From contig CP137683.1 of the NCBI GenBank assembly GCA_037976565.1, positions 7,542,321 through 7,606,320 on the forward strand: 64,000 nucleotides of DNA, read 5' to 3'. This document shows positions 45,084 through 57,200 of the stretch, piece by piece. The notes beneath the pieces are model-generated. The model was not told the DNA's origin and searched no databases. It saw nothing but the letters and a program-made list of their open reading frames with translations. Origin of the DNA: Mesocentrotus franciscanus. Lineage: Eukaryota > Echinodermata > Echinoidea > Camarodonta > Strongylocentrotidae. The translations under genes and the position numbers were made by a program. Numbering within the stretch: the first letter of the stretch is position 1; each line of letters begins with the position of its first letter.

Positions 45084-46718
45084 GTATGCCGTAGATATAA
45101 AGCCACAATAGGCTTAGTTTCAGTTATTGATGATTTCTAAAACGACTTCACATATTGTTTACTTGTTGACCTGCCTTCTGCTTATGTCATTGTATTCTTC
45201 CTATGCCAATTACCCGACGTTTGCCAGGACAGTTTGAAAACGATTCTTTGTTATTATACTCAGTAATACTCCCACTATTCAGTAACAATTTGCTAATAAT
45301 GTTCCCCTTTAACCTTTATTCACCTTTCTGTTATACCCTGGACTAGTGGGGCTTCATACTACTAGTATTAAAATGTCCATTTTCACTTTCCTTTTTCTTT
45401 TCCTTCATCTCCTAATCTAACTATTCTTCTGTAGGTCTAAACAATTTTGTTATCCCTATTCAACATACGTCTTTCTCCTTGTAATATTTCGAAATTACTC
45501 TCTTCGTTACTTGTTACTCTCATTCTATTCCTGTTCTTAACTGATTATACAAACCATTGCATGCACACATGATGTTCTAGTTCCTGGAGAAGATCAATTA
45601 TATATGTTCCTTTTTTATTTTAAGGTTGCATAGACGCACAATATTGGGCTAATCTATTCCAGATTTTGAGTAACCAATATTAATGGAAATTCGAAACCCA
45701 CGAGCATATTCTAGAAAAGTGGCATATTAAATTACATATCAATACAAACTGAATTTAAGCATTCATTCACTCATCCGATTAAGATGTATTTATTCAATGA
45801 ACTTACAAGTTAAGTTTCTTTCAAGCTTCTTTGAAATAACGCATGCTTATTAACCCACAGTGATCCGCGTTTGTTGTTACTGTTGCGTGGAGAGCACATA
45901 CGAATGTAGGAGCATATGAAACTCAAAATGATCAGATCATTTCTCACTAGCTCTCGACATAATTGGATTCGAAACCCAATTACAAGCGCATATTCTAGAA
46001 AAGTGATATATTAAATTACAAATCAATAAAATCTGAACTTAAGCATTCATTCAATGAACATACAAGTTAAGTTTCTTTCGTGCTTCTTTGAAATGAAGGA
46101 AATTATAGACACACGCGCGCACCATCACACGCACGCTTATCCACCTACATACACACAGGAGCGTATAATCATTCTCTCACCCCCCCCCCCTCTCTTTCAT
46201 GTTTCTTTAAAGTTAATCAATTTATATACACATATTCACACACACATACACACACACACTTATCCACCCACAATCACACCCAGGCGCACAAGCTCATCCC
46301 TCGCTCTCTCTCATACATTTTTCATTATAAAATATATCCGGATCAAAGACTAGTTTAATCATATAGAAAAATAAGGATGAATTACATGTTCTCTGCTTCT
46401 CTCTCTCCTCTCTGTTCAAGTTCGCGTCACTGGCTTCACGAAATGGCTTCTTCAAGTAAATCTGTTGTTGATCAGTATTAATGAAGGCTTCAAAACCTGG
46501 CACATACAAGTACAGCCAATTCTCAAATAGCTGTCTGCAACGTTTTGAGTGCGTCAAGTGTTCCCAGAAATTTCCCAGTATTGCGCAATACCAACTGGCA
46601 AGGACTTCCGATTACGCAATGCTTACGCTTCCTGTTATTTATCATACTTTTTTTCTTACGCACCATAAACATACTATTTATTCAGCTTACAATGGCCCAT
46701 CCAGCTGTTTTTTGAACC
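45084..46718. other. Upstream of the MIB-like exons, no gene recognised
   Basis: AT-rich with CA-rich runs at 46110-46290. The block CGAAACCCA...GCATATTCTAGAAAAGTG occurs at about 45690-45740 and again at 45965-46015, a local duplication. Confidence 0.4.
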
Positions 46719-47255
46719 AGACTATATCACTACGCCCAACCCCCCAGTCTTGCCCACTGTTCCTTATTAATTAAACCCCTTAAAACGAAGTAGGTAATAA
46801 ACACTCCTTTTGTATCCCCTTAACCCCCTTCCTGGACCCCTCCCCACCCCCTAGCCCCTAATCTTCCAGGCTACATGACTATGCCTTCCCTCTTTTCATC
46901 ACCCTTAAACAATACTGCCCTCTGTTCATTAATAATAAAACCCTTAAAACAAGTAGGTAATATACACTCCTTTATATCCCCTTACCCCGACCCCCTCCCG
47001 AGCCCCTAATCATCCAGACTACATCACTACGCCCAACCCCCAATCTTGCCCACTGTTCCTTATTAATTAAACCCCTTAAAACGAAGTAGGTAATAAACAC
47101 TCCTTTTTATCCCCTTAACGCCCCTTCCCGGACACCTCCCCCACCACCCCCACCACTCTAGCCCCTAATCATCCAGGCTACATGACTATGCCTTCCCTCT
47201 TTTCATCACCCTTAAACAATACTGCCCTCTGTTCATTAATAATAAAAACCCTTAG
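46719..47255. repeat. Tandem repeat, period about 298 bp
   Basis: Two units sharing TCTTGCCCACTGTTCCTTAT and CTACATGACTATGCCTTCCC. Each unit is itself made of two related half-units of about 150 bases. Confidence 0.85.
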
Positions 47256-47295
47256 ATTCAATAACCAGTGTGTCACTTTAAAATCCGCCTGTGCG

Positions 47296-47523
47296 CGCCC
47301 ATGTGCACGGCCGTATGACACAACGTATGTATTATATGCATGTAGAGCTGTTAACTGAAGTTAGAAACCCAAAATAATAAAACACACTAAAGTATAGGAT
47401 AACCGAACTCGCCCATGTGCACGGCCGTATGACACAACGTATGTATTATATGCATGTAGAGCTGTTAACTGAAGTTAGAAACCCAAAATAATAAAACACA
47501 CTAAAGTATAGGATAACCGAACT
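47296..47523. repeat. Tandem duplication, period 114 bp
   Basis: Two nearly identical units starting CGCCCATGTGCACGGCCGTA and ending GGATAACCGAACT. Confidence 0.92.
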
Positions 47524-48499
47524 TTCAACTTTGTTTGGGTGACATTTCCGAGCATCCGAATGCTTCCGAAGACGTTGCTTCCAAGACCTATGATGCCGAA
47601 GATGACGTTCTGTGTGACGTCACAGGTCTACTAAATAAAATAATAAAATTCACTTTTTGGCTCAGATATATACTGTTTCGTATGTTTTTCAGCGTTTTAA
47701 CCCTCTTGAAACCATTCTAAGGCGTTCCATGCGATACAATGTCAAAATGTTGGCTACAACATACATATCTGGGGCATTTTAGGTCATTACCTGGTATTTT
47801 ACTACGAAAGTAATTAAGAGTGTTCCGTTAAAGCCCTAGTCGTGTGGTGCGCCACCTACCGGTGGTTCCGGGAACATTGCGTCAAGCTCCAGCGAAAACT
47901 TGAATTTGTGTGATCCTGTGATATAATATGTTGCCATATTTGTTATGTGTTTACTATACTGATAGTAAATTGACATGATTGTAAGTAATGTTTCAAAAAT
48001 TAGTTAGGCCTTTATGTCATGTGAATACAACCAAATATAATTCAAATCAACTCAAAATGGTAAAATACAAACATGTGTCTCAACATAATGTTAAATTATG
48101 TATAGTTTACAATCATAACAATTAACAATGAATACAGTTTCGTCAAATTCATTTCAAGTTAGTCATCCCCGCCCATCAAGTAAATAAAAGCCTGGTCGCA
48201 ACACGCCTACAGCCAATTCCCTGCGTTTACAACTCGAGTTTTTTCTTTCGAGTTGAAAGGGCGAAAGTGGGTGCGCGGGCGTCAGAATAGCGAGCTTTCG
48301 ATTTAGGCATCCGACGTGGGCTACTACGCGTGACGTCATATTTATCCGCTGCGCATGCGCGAGCTTCTGGACCCACGTTCCCTTCCAAATCACACGACGG
48401 GAGTCGGGGGCAATTTCAGTGAATCCCCGTCGTCGTGAAAACGTCAACGTCAGTGCAGTTTCATCGGTATCCCTGATCAAACTTCCAGACGACTCGGTA

Positions 48500-49307
48500 T
48501 AAATTAGGTATGATCTTTTTATCATTCTATCATTTTCTTTTTTTGTATTTCCATCTTTCATCTTCTTTCCTATCTTTGAATTTTCTATTATTTATCAATT
48601 TCTCTTTCTGTTGATTCATTGTGTATTATTCTATCATTTTTTTCTTTCTATCTTTCGTCATGTTATTCTTTGTTTTCCTTCTATCATTTTCTCTTTCTGT
48701 TTCTCTTATGTTATTTTTTCTTTCTTTCTATCTTTCATCTTCTCTTCTATCTTTCCATTATCTATTTTTAATCATTTTCTCTATCTGTCTTTCCTTATGT
48801 TGTTCTTTTTAAAAATTCTATCATCTCTTATGTTATTGTTTGTTGATATCATTCTATCATTTTTTTCTTTCTATCTTTCCTATCATGTTATTCTTTATTT
48901 CTTCTTCTATCACCTTTTCTTATGTTATTCTTTGTTTTTATTATTCTATTATTTCCTCTTCCTTTCTTTCCTTACGCTACCCTTTGTTTCTTCCTTCTAT
49001 CACATTCTTTTATGTTATTCTTTGTGTTATCATTCTATCATTTCCTCTTGCTATCCTTTGTTTCCCTTTCTATCACCTTTTCTTACGTTTTTCTTTGTTT
49101 TATCATTCTATCACTTTCTCTTTCTGTCTTTCCTTATGTTATTCTTTGTTTCTTCCTTCTATCATCTTCTATTATGTTTTCTTTGTTTTTATCATTCTAT
49201 CACTTCCTCTTTCTATCTTTCCTTATGTTATTGTTTGTTTCTTCCTTCAATCACCTTATGTTATTCTTTGTTTTTATCATTCTATCATTTTTTCTTTCTG
49301 TCTTTCC
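48500..49307 (+). repeat. Pyrimidine-rich minisatellite
   Basis: Units of roughly 60 bases such as TTCTATCATTTTTTCTTTCT plus GTCTTTCCTTATGTTATTC. Almost free of purine runs; it keeps reading frames open by composition alone. Confidence 0.85.
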
Positions 49308-49850
49308 TTAAAGGTACTATGTCCCATTTGCAGGCCAAAAAAATGAAAGGGTTAAATTCCAACGGCATTTGAATCATAATACTAATTTAGAACTTCCCTC
49401 AAAAAAAGGGGGGCTTGAAAATGTCTTTAAGTGGGAAAATAACGACTTTTAATTGTCGAATCGACTTAAGTGCTACCAAGAGAGTAAGTAATAGTCTGCC
49501 TTTTTCAGTGACCATTGTACCGAATGGTCGTACGTTTTGTGCTGCGCAAAGATTCAATCAGTTTAATTTTGACAATTACAAGAAGTGGGTTATTGATGTA
49601 GACAAATGCTCATGTACTCTTTACAGCTCATTATACGTATTTTATTACCAAAGAAGAAAAAAGCCAGTCAGTCACTCAATAGTGTCTGACAGTGAATTCT
49701 AGCAAGTAAACGGGTTTCCTTGCATAATTTGAATATTAGGACACTGCTAACGTTTAAATTTCACAGATAGGACATACATGACATATTCATAATTCCTGCA
49801 AAGTTCTACGGAATTTGATGTTGGCTGCAAAAGGGATATAGTATCTTTGA
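49308..49850 (+). mobile_element. TTAA-flanked MITE, copy 4
   Basis: Full copy, TTAA on the left and TTGA on the right, immediately after the minisatellite. Confidence 0.88.
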
Positions 49851-50213
49851 GTGGTCTTGTTATGAATGTTTATGGTATCAATCTTCGACAAATTGAGGAA
49901 ATTGGGGTGTACTGAAGCAGGAATCAGCATGGTCAATAGTAGCATTTAATCACCTGATCTCAAAAATTGGTCACGTGACCGACGAAAGCACCGTCGTGAA
50001 AAATCGAAAGCACTGCCGCGAAGGGAACAGACGTGAGCTGCGCAACGTCTTCACGCTCCAGTACCTCGTAGTAGCCAACGTCCAGTGCCTAAATCGAAAG
50101 CTCGCTAATTAAGAATATCTTGCAACGTCTATCGATAATAAGGACTAGATAATACTTAGATTTCATGCTCAATAAACTTCTTAAGCATGAAATCTAAGTA
50201 GGCCTACTTTTTC

Positions 50214-50915
50214 TTACGTGGTATAAGCCTTCATAACATAAATGTGGAGTGGAGATGGTGCACGCAATGTGTGCATCAATAAAACAAAATGATAATGGTA
50301 ACAACATCTGCATAAAGCAATAATTATGTAAACAGTGTAATACCTATGTCGCAATGCTATACTGCTTCAAAGTGACTCTAAACAGACTGATCATTGGCGT
50401 TAGGGGGTAGTGAGGTGAATCGGCCTCAGTGTGTAAACATCTGCTTTAGATGAGATCATTAAGCTAAGAAACAGCAAAGCCCTGACGGTAATTCATTCCT
50501 TTATAGTTCACACTACAATTTACATCATGAAACCCCCCGCCATCAGCTAGAATATTGAATCTTTGATATATATATATATATGCACATTCATCCACCCAGG
50601 AGAAAACTAAATATCTACAATGTTTACGTGGTGTAAGCCTTCATAACATAAATGTGGAGTGGAGATGGTGCACGCAATGTGTGCATCAATAAAACAAAAT
50701 GATAATGGTAACAACATCTGCATAAAGCAATAATTATGTAAACAGTGTAATACCTATGTCGCAATGCTATACTGCTTCAAAGTGACTCGATCTAAACAGA
50801 AAGATCATTGGCGTTAGGGGGTAATGAGGTTTATTAATCGGCCTCAGTGTGTAAACATCTGCTTTAGATGAGATCATTGAGCTAAGAAACAGCGAATCCT
50901 TGACGGTAATTCATT
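50214..50915. repeat. Direct duplication, ~290 bp units, period 410 bp
   Basis: Both units begin TTACGTGGTRTAAGCCTTCA and end near CCTTGACGGTAATTCATT, with only a few differences, separated by about 120 unrelated bases. Confidence 0.9.
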
Positions 50916-51032
50916 TCGATAAAATCTGAACAAAAATATATTTGACACCTGCTTTGGCAAAAACCCAACACTTCATGTGGTAAAAATGGATATTAAGTTC
51001 ACGGTTTCACTAGAAAGAGTAAGAATTTAACT

Positions 51033-51569
51033 TTAAAGATACTATGTCCCTTTTGCAGCCAACATCAGATTCTGTAGAACTTTGCAGGAATTATGAATAT
51101 GTCATGTATGTCCTATCTGTGAAATTTAAACGTTAGCAGTGTCCTAATATTCAAATTATGCAAGGAAACCCGTTTACTTGCTAGACTTCACTGTCAGACA
51201 CTATTGAGTGACTGACTGGCTTTTTATCTTTGGTAATAACATACATAAAATGAGCTGTAAAGGGTACATGAGCATTTGTCTACATCAATAACCCACTTCT
51301 TGTAATGGCCAAAATTAAACTGATTGAATATTTGCGCAGCATAAAACGTACGACCATTCGGTACAATGGTCTGAAAAATCAGACTATTACTTACTGGCTC
51401 TATAGCTCCAAAGTCGATTCGACAACTAATAGTCGTTATTTTCCAACTTAAAGACATTTTCAAGCCCCCCTTTTTTGAGGGAAGTTCTAAATTAGTATTG
51501 TCTTTCAAATGCCGTTGGAATTTAACCTTTTCATTTTTTTGGCCTGCGAATGGGACATAGTACCTTTAA
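51033..51569 (-). mobile_element. TTAA-flanked MITE, copy 5
   Basis: Full copy, TTAA on both sides, same orientation as copies 1 and 2. Confidence 0.9.
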
Positions 51570-53993
51570 TATAGTACCTCATTCAATTCAATTGATTGAA
51601 ATTTAATGACGTTATTGCTCCATGTATAATTGTGATTTTAATCACCGAAAGTTCATTTACAGATATCAGAGTTTAAAGATAAGGATTCGGTTCCATTTAA
51701 CCCCCCCCCCCAAAAAAAAAAGGACACACGTTTACTGTGTGTTTACTTAGTACACCCTAATAAAGCCATATTTGAAATGTTCATGCTATTCTTGTGTCAG
51801 GAATCAGGATCAACACATAAATGGTAAGTTAAGAGGGAAAACGGTTAGCGATACCTTATGAAAATTTCATTCTTTTGACTGCATTGTGTCAACTAATTTC
51901 TTTTGACAAGGGGGTGCATTCATAATTACAACAAAATTATGAAAACTGTTTCGGGATCTTCTTTAGACTTTTTTTTCTTCCATCCAATTTTAAATAAATG
52001 TACTATCGGACCATTACAAAATATTATGTTGGTCCCTTAAGTCTTGCAGCACAAATGGGATTTGCCAAGAAGCGTCGAGTTCTGCCATAGCGGGTCTAAA
52101 CTAAAACATAAACTCACACACATAAACTCAAACACCACACACACACAGACGCACACGCACACGCACACACACGAACGCTCACACACACACACACACACAC
52201 ACTCTCTCTCTCTCATTCTGTCTCTCCACTCTCCTTTTATCTATTTCTCTCTTTCTATCCTTCAACCAAAACATTTGTTTTTCTGGCTGTTTTTATTTTC
52301 TACTCACTCACATGCGTACACACACACGCACACACACACAAACGCTCACACTTTCTCTCTCATTCTGTCTCTCCACTCTCCTTTTCTTTCTTTCTCTCAT
52401 TCTATCCTTCAACCAAAACATTTGTTTTTTTCTGGCTGTTTTATTTTCTACTCACTCACATACGCACTTGCACACACACGCACACACACGCACACAAACG
52501 CTCACACTGTCTCTGTCATTCTGTCTCTCCACTCTCCTTTTCTTTCTTTCTCTCTTTCTACCCTTAAACCAAAGCATTTGTTTTTCTGGCTGTTTTATTT
52601 TCTACTTACTCACATTCGCACGCACACACACATAACGAATGTGTTTTTCCTCAACTCCGGAATTCCCGAAATACATGGGTCACATAGTTCAATGTTATAG
52701 GAAGCATAAAGAATCCAGGAACAACCACAGACAATAATAATTGTGATCACGCCAAAATTCCATTAACATAATTGGGTACAGAAATCTAAATAGACTCCAG
52801 TTCTCACAATTTGCTTTAATTGCCTAAAGGTAAATAACAAACGCCGTAAACTTGTTTCTTATTAAGTTTCAATAATAGAAAACCATATATAGTAAAGTGC
52901 GTATTATTCGGGCGAAAACTTTACAAGCGTTGCATGTATACGAAACTATAACTATCTCGTATTGTACTAGCATTATAGTACAATGCATAATATGTTCTTT
53001 CTGGCTTACACTTCAGGCTTATACTAGTATTACATATACGATTAATCAATGCATATTAAAGGTCTTTTCAGTCTTTCATGATTAGATTGTGCTTAAAACC
53101 CATCAGTGTTTTTTCCCCTCACAAATTGTTTTCGTGGTTGCTCGCTCGCAAATGAATATTCATACCATTACACCCAAGTATGATGCAAAATACAGTATAT
53201 TGAAGAGAGAAACAAATATTGAAATCATCCCTGATAATGTAATCACAATCATGACAATGATGGGGTATATACCAATTATAAAAAAGGAATATTTTCGCTA
53301 TGAGGTTTCCCTTTGTAGGTGCCCCCTTTTTTCAAGAAAGTACCCTTTATTGTTGTTGCCCCCGACGCCCACTTTGGAAGACGCTCCGCCACCCCTGCAC
53401 AAAGCAATCCCTCCATCAATTGTTATTATTTTGTGCAAAATTACAAGTGTGGCAAACGAGTGACCGTGCACAGAGGCGAAGAAAGCAAGCGAAGTCTATC
53501 CTGTGTTTTTACATGCAGTTACTTATGCACAAGGGTGACCGTCGTGTTTTCTAGAAATTATACTGCATTTCTTCGACAGTGGTGCTTGTGGGTAATATGC
53601 CTTAATGCTGAGTAATATATATTCTTACATAAGCTCACAACAAAGTATTTGTCCTACCTTGGGCATTTTTTTTTTTGGGGGGGGGATTTATATAATATAC
53701 ACGTCCAATATATAACATTGAGGAACATTACACCGCCTCAATTTAAAAATTACACAACATACATGCTGTTTCTACAACATTTTGAAAATGCCTGTTTAAG
53801 TTTCGTTATAATTCTTGTAACCATTGAAGTAGATCAGTACCGTAGTATAAGCATGTAGAAAATATGAATTAGTATAAGCATCAACAGAAATACATGTATT
53901 GCAAACTCTGTGTACTGCATAACATGTTCATTATTGTTGATCCAGCATGTATCAATATTGGCACCATACACCTCTGCCTCACTTGGGTTGCCT
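51570..53993. other. Intergenic region left of the Tie-like gene's 3' end
   Basis: No gene seen. A C then A homopolymer lies at 51702-51720. A TTTATT at 53346-53351 is AATAAA on the minus strand and could end the Tie-like transcript, about 640 bases after its stop. Confidence 0.4.
52120..52640. repeat. Three tandem units of CA run, CT run and spacer
   Basis: Each unit has CACACA-rich and CTCTCT-rich parts followed by AACCAAAACATTTGTTTTTC and CTCACTCACATNCGCA, period about 160-170 bases. Confidence 0.85.
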
Positions 53994-54207
53994 CTACATT
54001 TCTTCGTAAATGTCTTCCGGATCTGATTGTGGGGCATCTTGATGGGGCTCGTAGATGTGATCTTCATAACTATAGGGGTCGGTTCCATTCTGGTAGTTCA
54101 GTGTGTCTGCATTAGGATATTGGTATTTATTGGTGTCCGAGCCATCAAATGCAGGGTTCCCATACTTCGACGTGGCTGGTTCAGCGTTTAAACGTCTTTG
54201 TTTGATC
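53994..54207 (-). CDS. TIE-like: Tie-like exon 12: cytoplasmic tail and stop
   Basis: Starts IKQRRLN after the membrane helix; contains SKYGNPAFDG, YQYPNAD, LNYQNG, DPYSYEDHIYEPH and ends DIYEEM then TAG. Acid- and Tyr-rich, no kinase motif. Confidence 0.9.
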
Positions 54208-57200
54208 CTGGAAGTAAAATTCAATTCAAAACAACATTTTATTTCCTTCTCCTTTGTAACATCATTGAATTTATACACACACCCACATCCCCCACACACC
54301 CACACATACACACAGAGTTCAGATAAAATTGAAGAAGGAATGGTCCCTGATGAGCACAGCGGCATGCGTTTGATTGTGGATGCCCCTTATAATACAAAAC
54401 CTTTAAACACAAGTCATTATGAACAATTGATTGTAAATGTATTACTGGCCTCTAGAATACAGAAAAAAAAATCCTGCAATCACTTTATACATTGTCGTTT
54501 TGTCTCACTTTAAATGGTCAAGTATTCTACCTTTTTTACGTCCAATTTACAATAAATTATTATCTTTATTTGTAACAATGTTGTCTGACAGTGGCTTGGA
54601 ATTCACTTGAATTTTTCTCCTGTTGTTGAGTTAACTTACCTTCTATACATCACCACAATACATATTAGTATTACGATGATAACGAGGGGTACTATCGCAC
54701 TCCCTATCACAGCCCATAGTGGTATCCTGGTACATATACCACTACCATCACCTTTACAACAAAAGAAAATACGTATACATGTAATTATGCTGTCATGACT
54801 TATGCAAACTTTTTGTTGGTCTGTTTCGCAAATCTTTTGTTGATTTTGTGTAGATTTTATTTACGTTCATAAATGACACTTTTTAAAAATTCTTTTCATG
54901 AAGTTTCACAACAAGATGTAACAAGGAAATGATTTGGATTCATACATTTTATTTCTGCTTATTTTGAATAATACATGATTAGTGCAGACTATTCAAATTT
55001 TCCAAAGGCATTCAGCAAATCAAACAGAGAATATAAAGAATAATTATTATTATGAAGATATAAATAGCACTGATAAGCTATACGTGTGTTCATTTTTTCA
55101 TATACATGTATCTGACGGTTACATACTGACTTTAGTTTGACATGTACTCTTATTTAACAATAATAATGATAATAATGTTTCATAAGGTTGGTCAGGCACG
55201 TAATTCTCTTGAAATCAAACGATCAAAGTCGCACTTGTGATAAAAAAGGGAAAAATGAAATAAAAGCATCTGCATTATAAACAAAACAGGAGTAATATAG
55301 AACATACAAAAATGAAAGAACAATTAATTAAATGCTGAATGCATTTTGCTTCTACATCCTCTAAAAAACCACATAACCTACACATTTTTTTAAAGTATGA
55401 TATCCAAGGTGGAACAAGTTTCATTCGATTCATGCTCTTACTTGAGAGGATGGTCTTTGCATTTACTGGTTCGGACCAATTACTAGTACCAGCTCCATTG
55501 ACAGTTCGGACCTGACAAGCGTGGAAATTATATATAAAAAAGGTGTTGCAGAAATAATGACAATACAAACATCATCCACACACGAAACACACAAAACAAT
55601 TCTTTCAATCTTAAATCTTAAATACCAATCTACAATGATCATATGCGTCCGCTTCACAACAGTTATAGATGCCATTAAAGCATTCAAATGTGATTTGTTT
55701 GAATGCGATATCACGCATGTAATTGAGGATTGCTTGTTAGATCAATGGCAAAAATATGAAAGAGAATCACTTTGTGATTTCATGTAAAGTAAATAGTTTC
55801 TCCAACAGCGCTTAGGACAAAAGCTCATTCTACAATGTTCTACACACTGAAAGCTTGTACTAAAATATGAAGAGACTGAAGATTCCCTTAATCGTTGGGT
55901 CTTAAGGTTTGAGGTCAAGACATCTTCTCTCTCTCTCTAAGTGCCATATCGATTGACTTTGGTGATCATGCTGTTCCACAACCCTCGGCTCCTAGCCTTC
56001 TCTATTAGCATCACTCCCAGTTCTTTTACTCCTCTCTCTTCTAACAATTTTTGCAGACTGTCCATCCAAAGTATCTTTCTTCTTCCCCTACTCCTCCTTC
56101 CCACAATTTTCCCTGTCAAGGCAAGATTCTCTAGGCCTTCTCTTACCTGAACTGAATAGTTGATTTCACTGGCCATGTCCGTCACAGTATGTTCTCCATC
56201 GAATGCACCAGTCAATACTTCCTCCAACTTATAATTGCCATCACCAGCTGGATCAGTTCGCTTATAGCGGATGATATATTTCTGGATGTTACCATTGGTG
56301 TTAGATGGTAGAGGGGTAGACCAGGATACAGTGAAGGAGCTTGTAGTATTCTGCGGTATAGCCACATTGATAGGACTAGGTGCAACTGTTTAGATGAAAA
56401 TTATTTATAAAAATGTCACACTGAAATACAGTAGACTTATGTATTAATATTCTAGAATATCAATTACTATTATTTATCTCGTCCTAAGAGGTTAGTACAA
56501 TTTGAATTCCAGAAAAGAAATATATTACGATTGCAATTAAAGGGACTGATTGTATAAAAAGAAAATCAGAGTTGGAATTACAATGAAAATTTAATGACAT
56601 TAGGAAATAGTACTCTAATGCCCCAAACCGTCATGTATAGAATTTATTTGATGAAGAAAGAAGTGGTTCATTATTTAAAAAAAAACACTTCTATAGATAT
56701 TTTTGAGATATCATTGCTCTTGATGATCTCCGACGATATATAACGCGTAAACATATTCGTCCATACTCCACTATTACATTCAACCCGACGCTTGATTTAA
56801 ACATCGTCTGAAGTTACCGAGGTCTTATTCTAACAAACTGTAGTCCTCGAGTCGGGTCAAATGAATTAGTAAATTACGAACCATACAGTTTGCAGTCTAG
56901 CACAATAAATGACTCTCACTTTATCAAGATCAATTAAATTTGTAGATGCAGCTGGAAGTATATTGTGAAATCAACAAAAATAGTCATGTTGGACGTAGGT
57001 TGTGACGAAAATATCGACAAGAATATTAACAATGCAAAGCAACTACTCCCCTACCCCGCAAAAAAAATCCAAGATAAACACCAACCTTCTTCCAGTGTTT
57101 TACCGATAGTCTCACTGCTCCTGTCACTCTCCTCGTCTTTATTCGATGCAGTCATTTGAATGGAATAGTCCTGGTAGGTTTCCAACCCTCTTAACGTGTA

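Noticed and set aside
46294..46557. Possible 5' exon of the MIB-like gene (87-codon minus-strand frame)
   Set aside because: No domain, and no donor in phase 1 that would fit the exon at 43963-44214 could be supported.
48163..48561. A 132-codon minus-strand frame
   Set aside because: It lies in the CpG-rich block, which has few stops; no recognisable domain, and its sequence is partly shared in inverse with 49.98-50.11 kb.
48611..49372. A 253-codon plus-strand frame and overlapping frames
   Set aside because: All arise from the pyrimidine-rich minisatellite, which lacks stops by composition; the encoded Phe/Leu/Ser-rich sequence is low complexity and runs into a MITE.
52044..52700. A 218-codon plus-strand frame
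   Set aside because: Translation of CA and CT microsatellite units repeated three times; no domain or splice context.
54741..54751. An alternative acceptor for the Tie-like membrane exon ten bases downstream
   Set aside because: The upstream exon ends in phase 1 (single G before TAAGAG), which matches only the acceptor that starts the exon at 54751.
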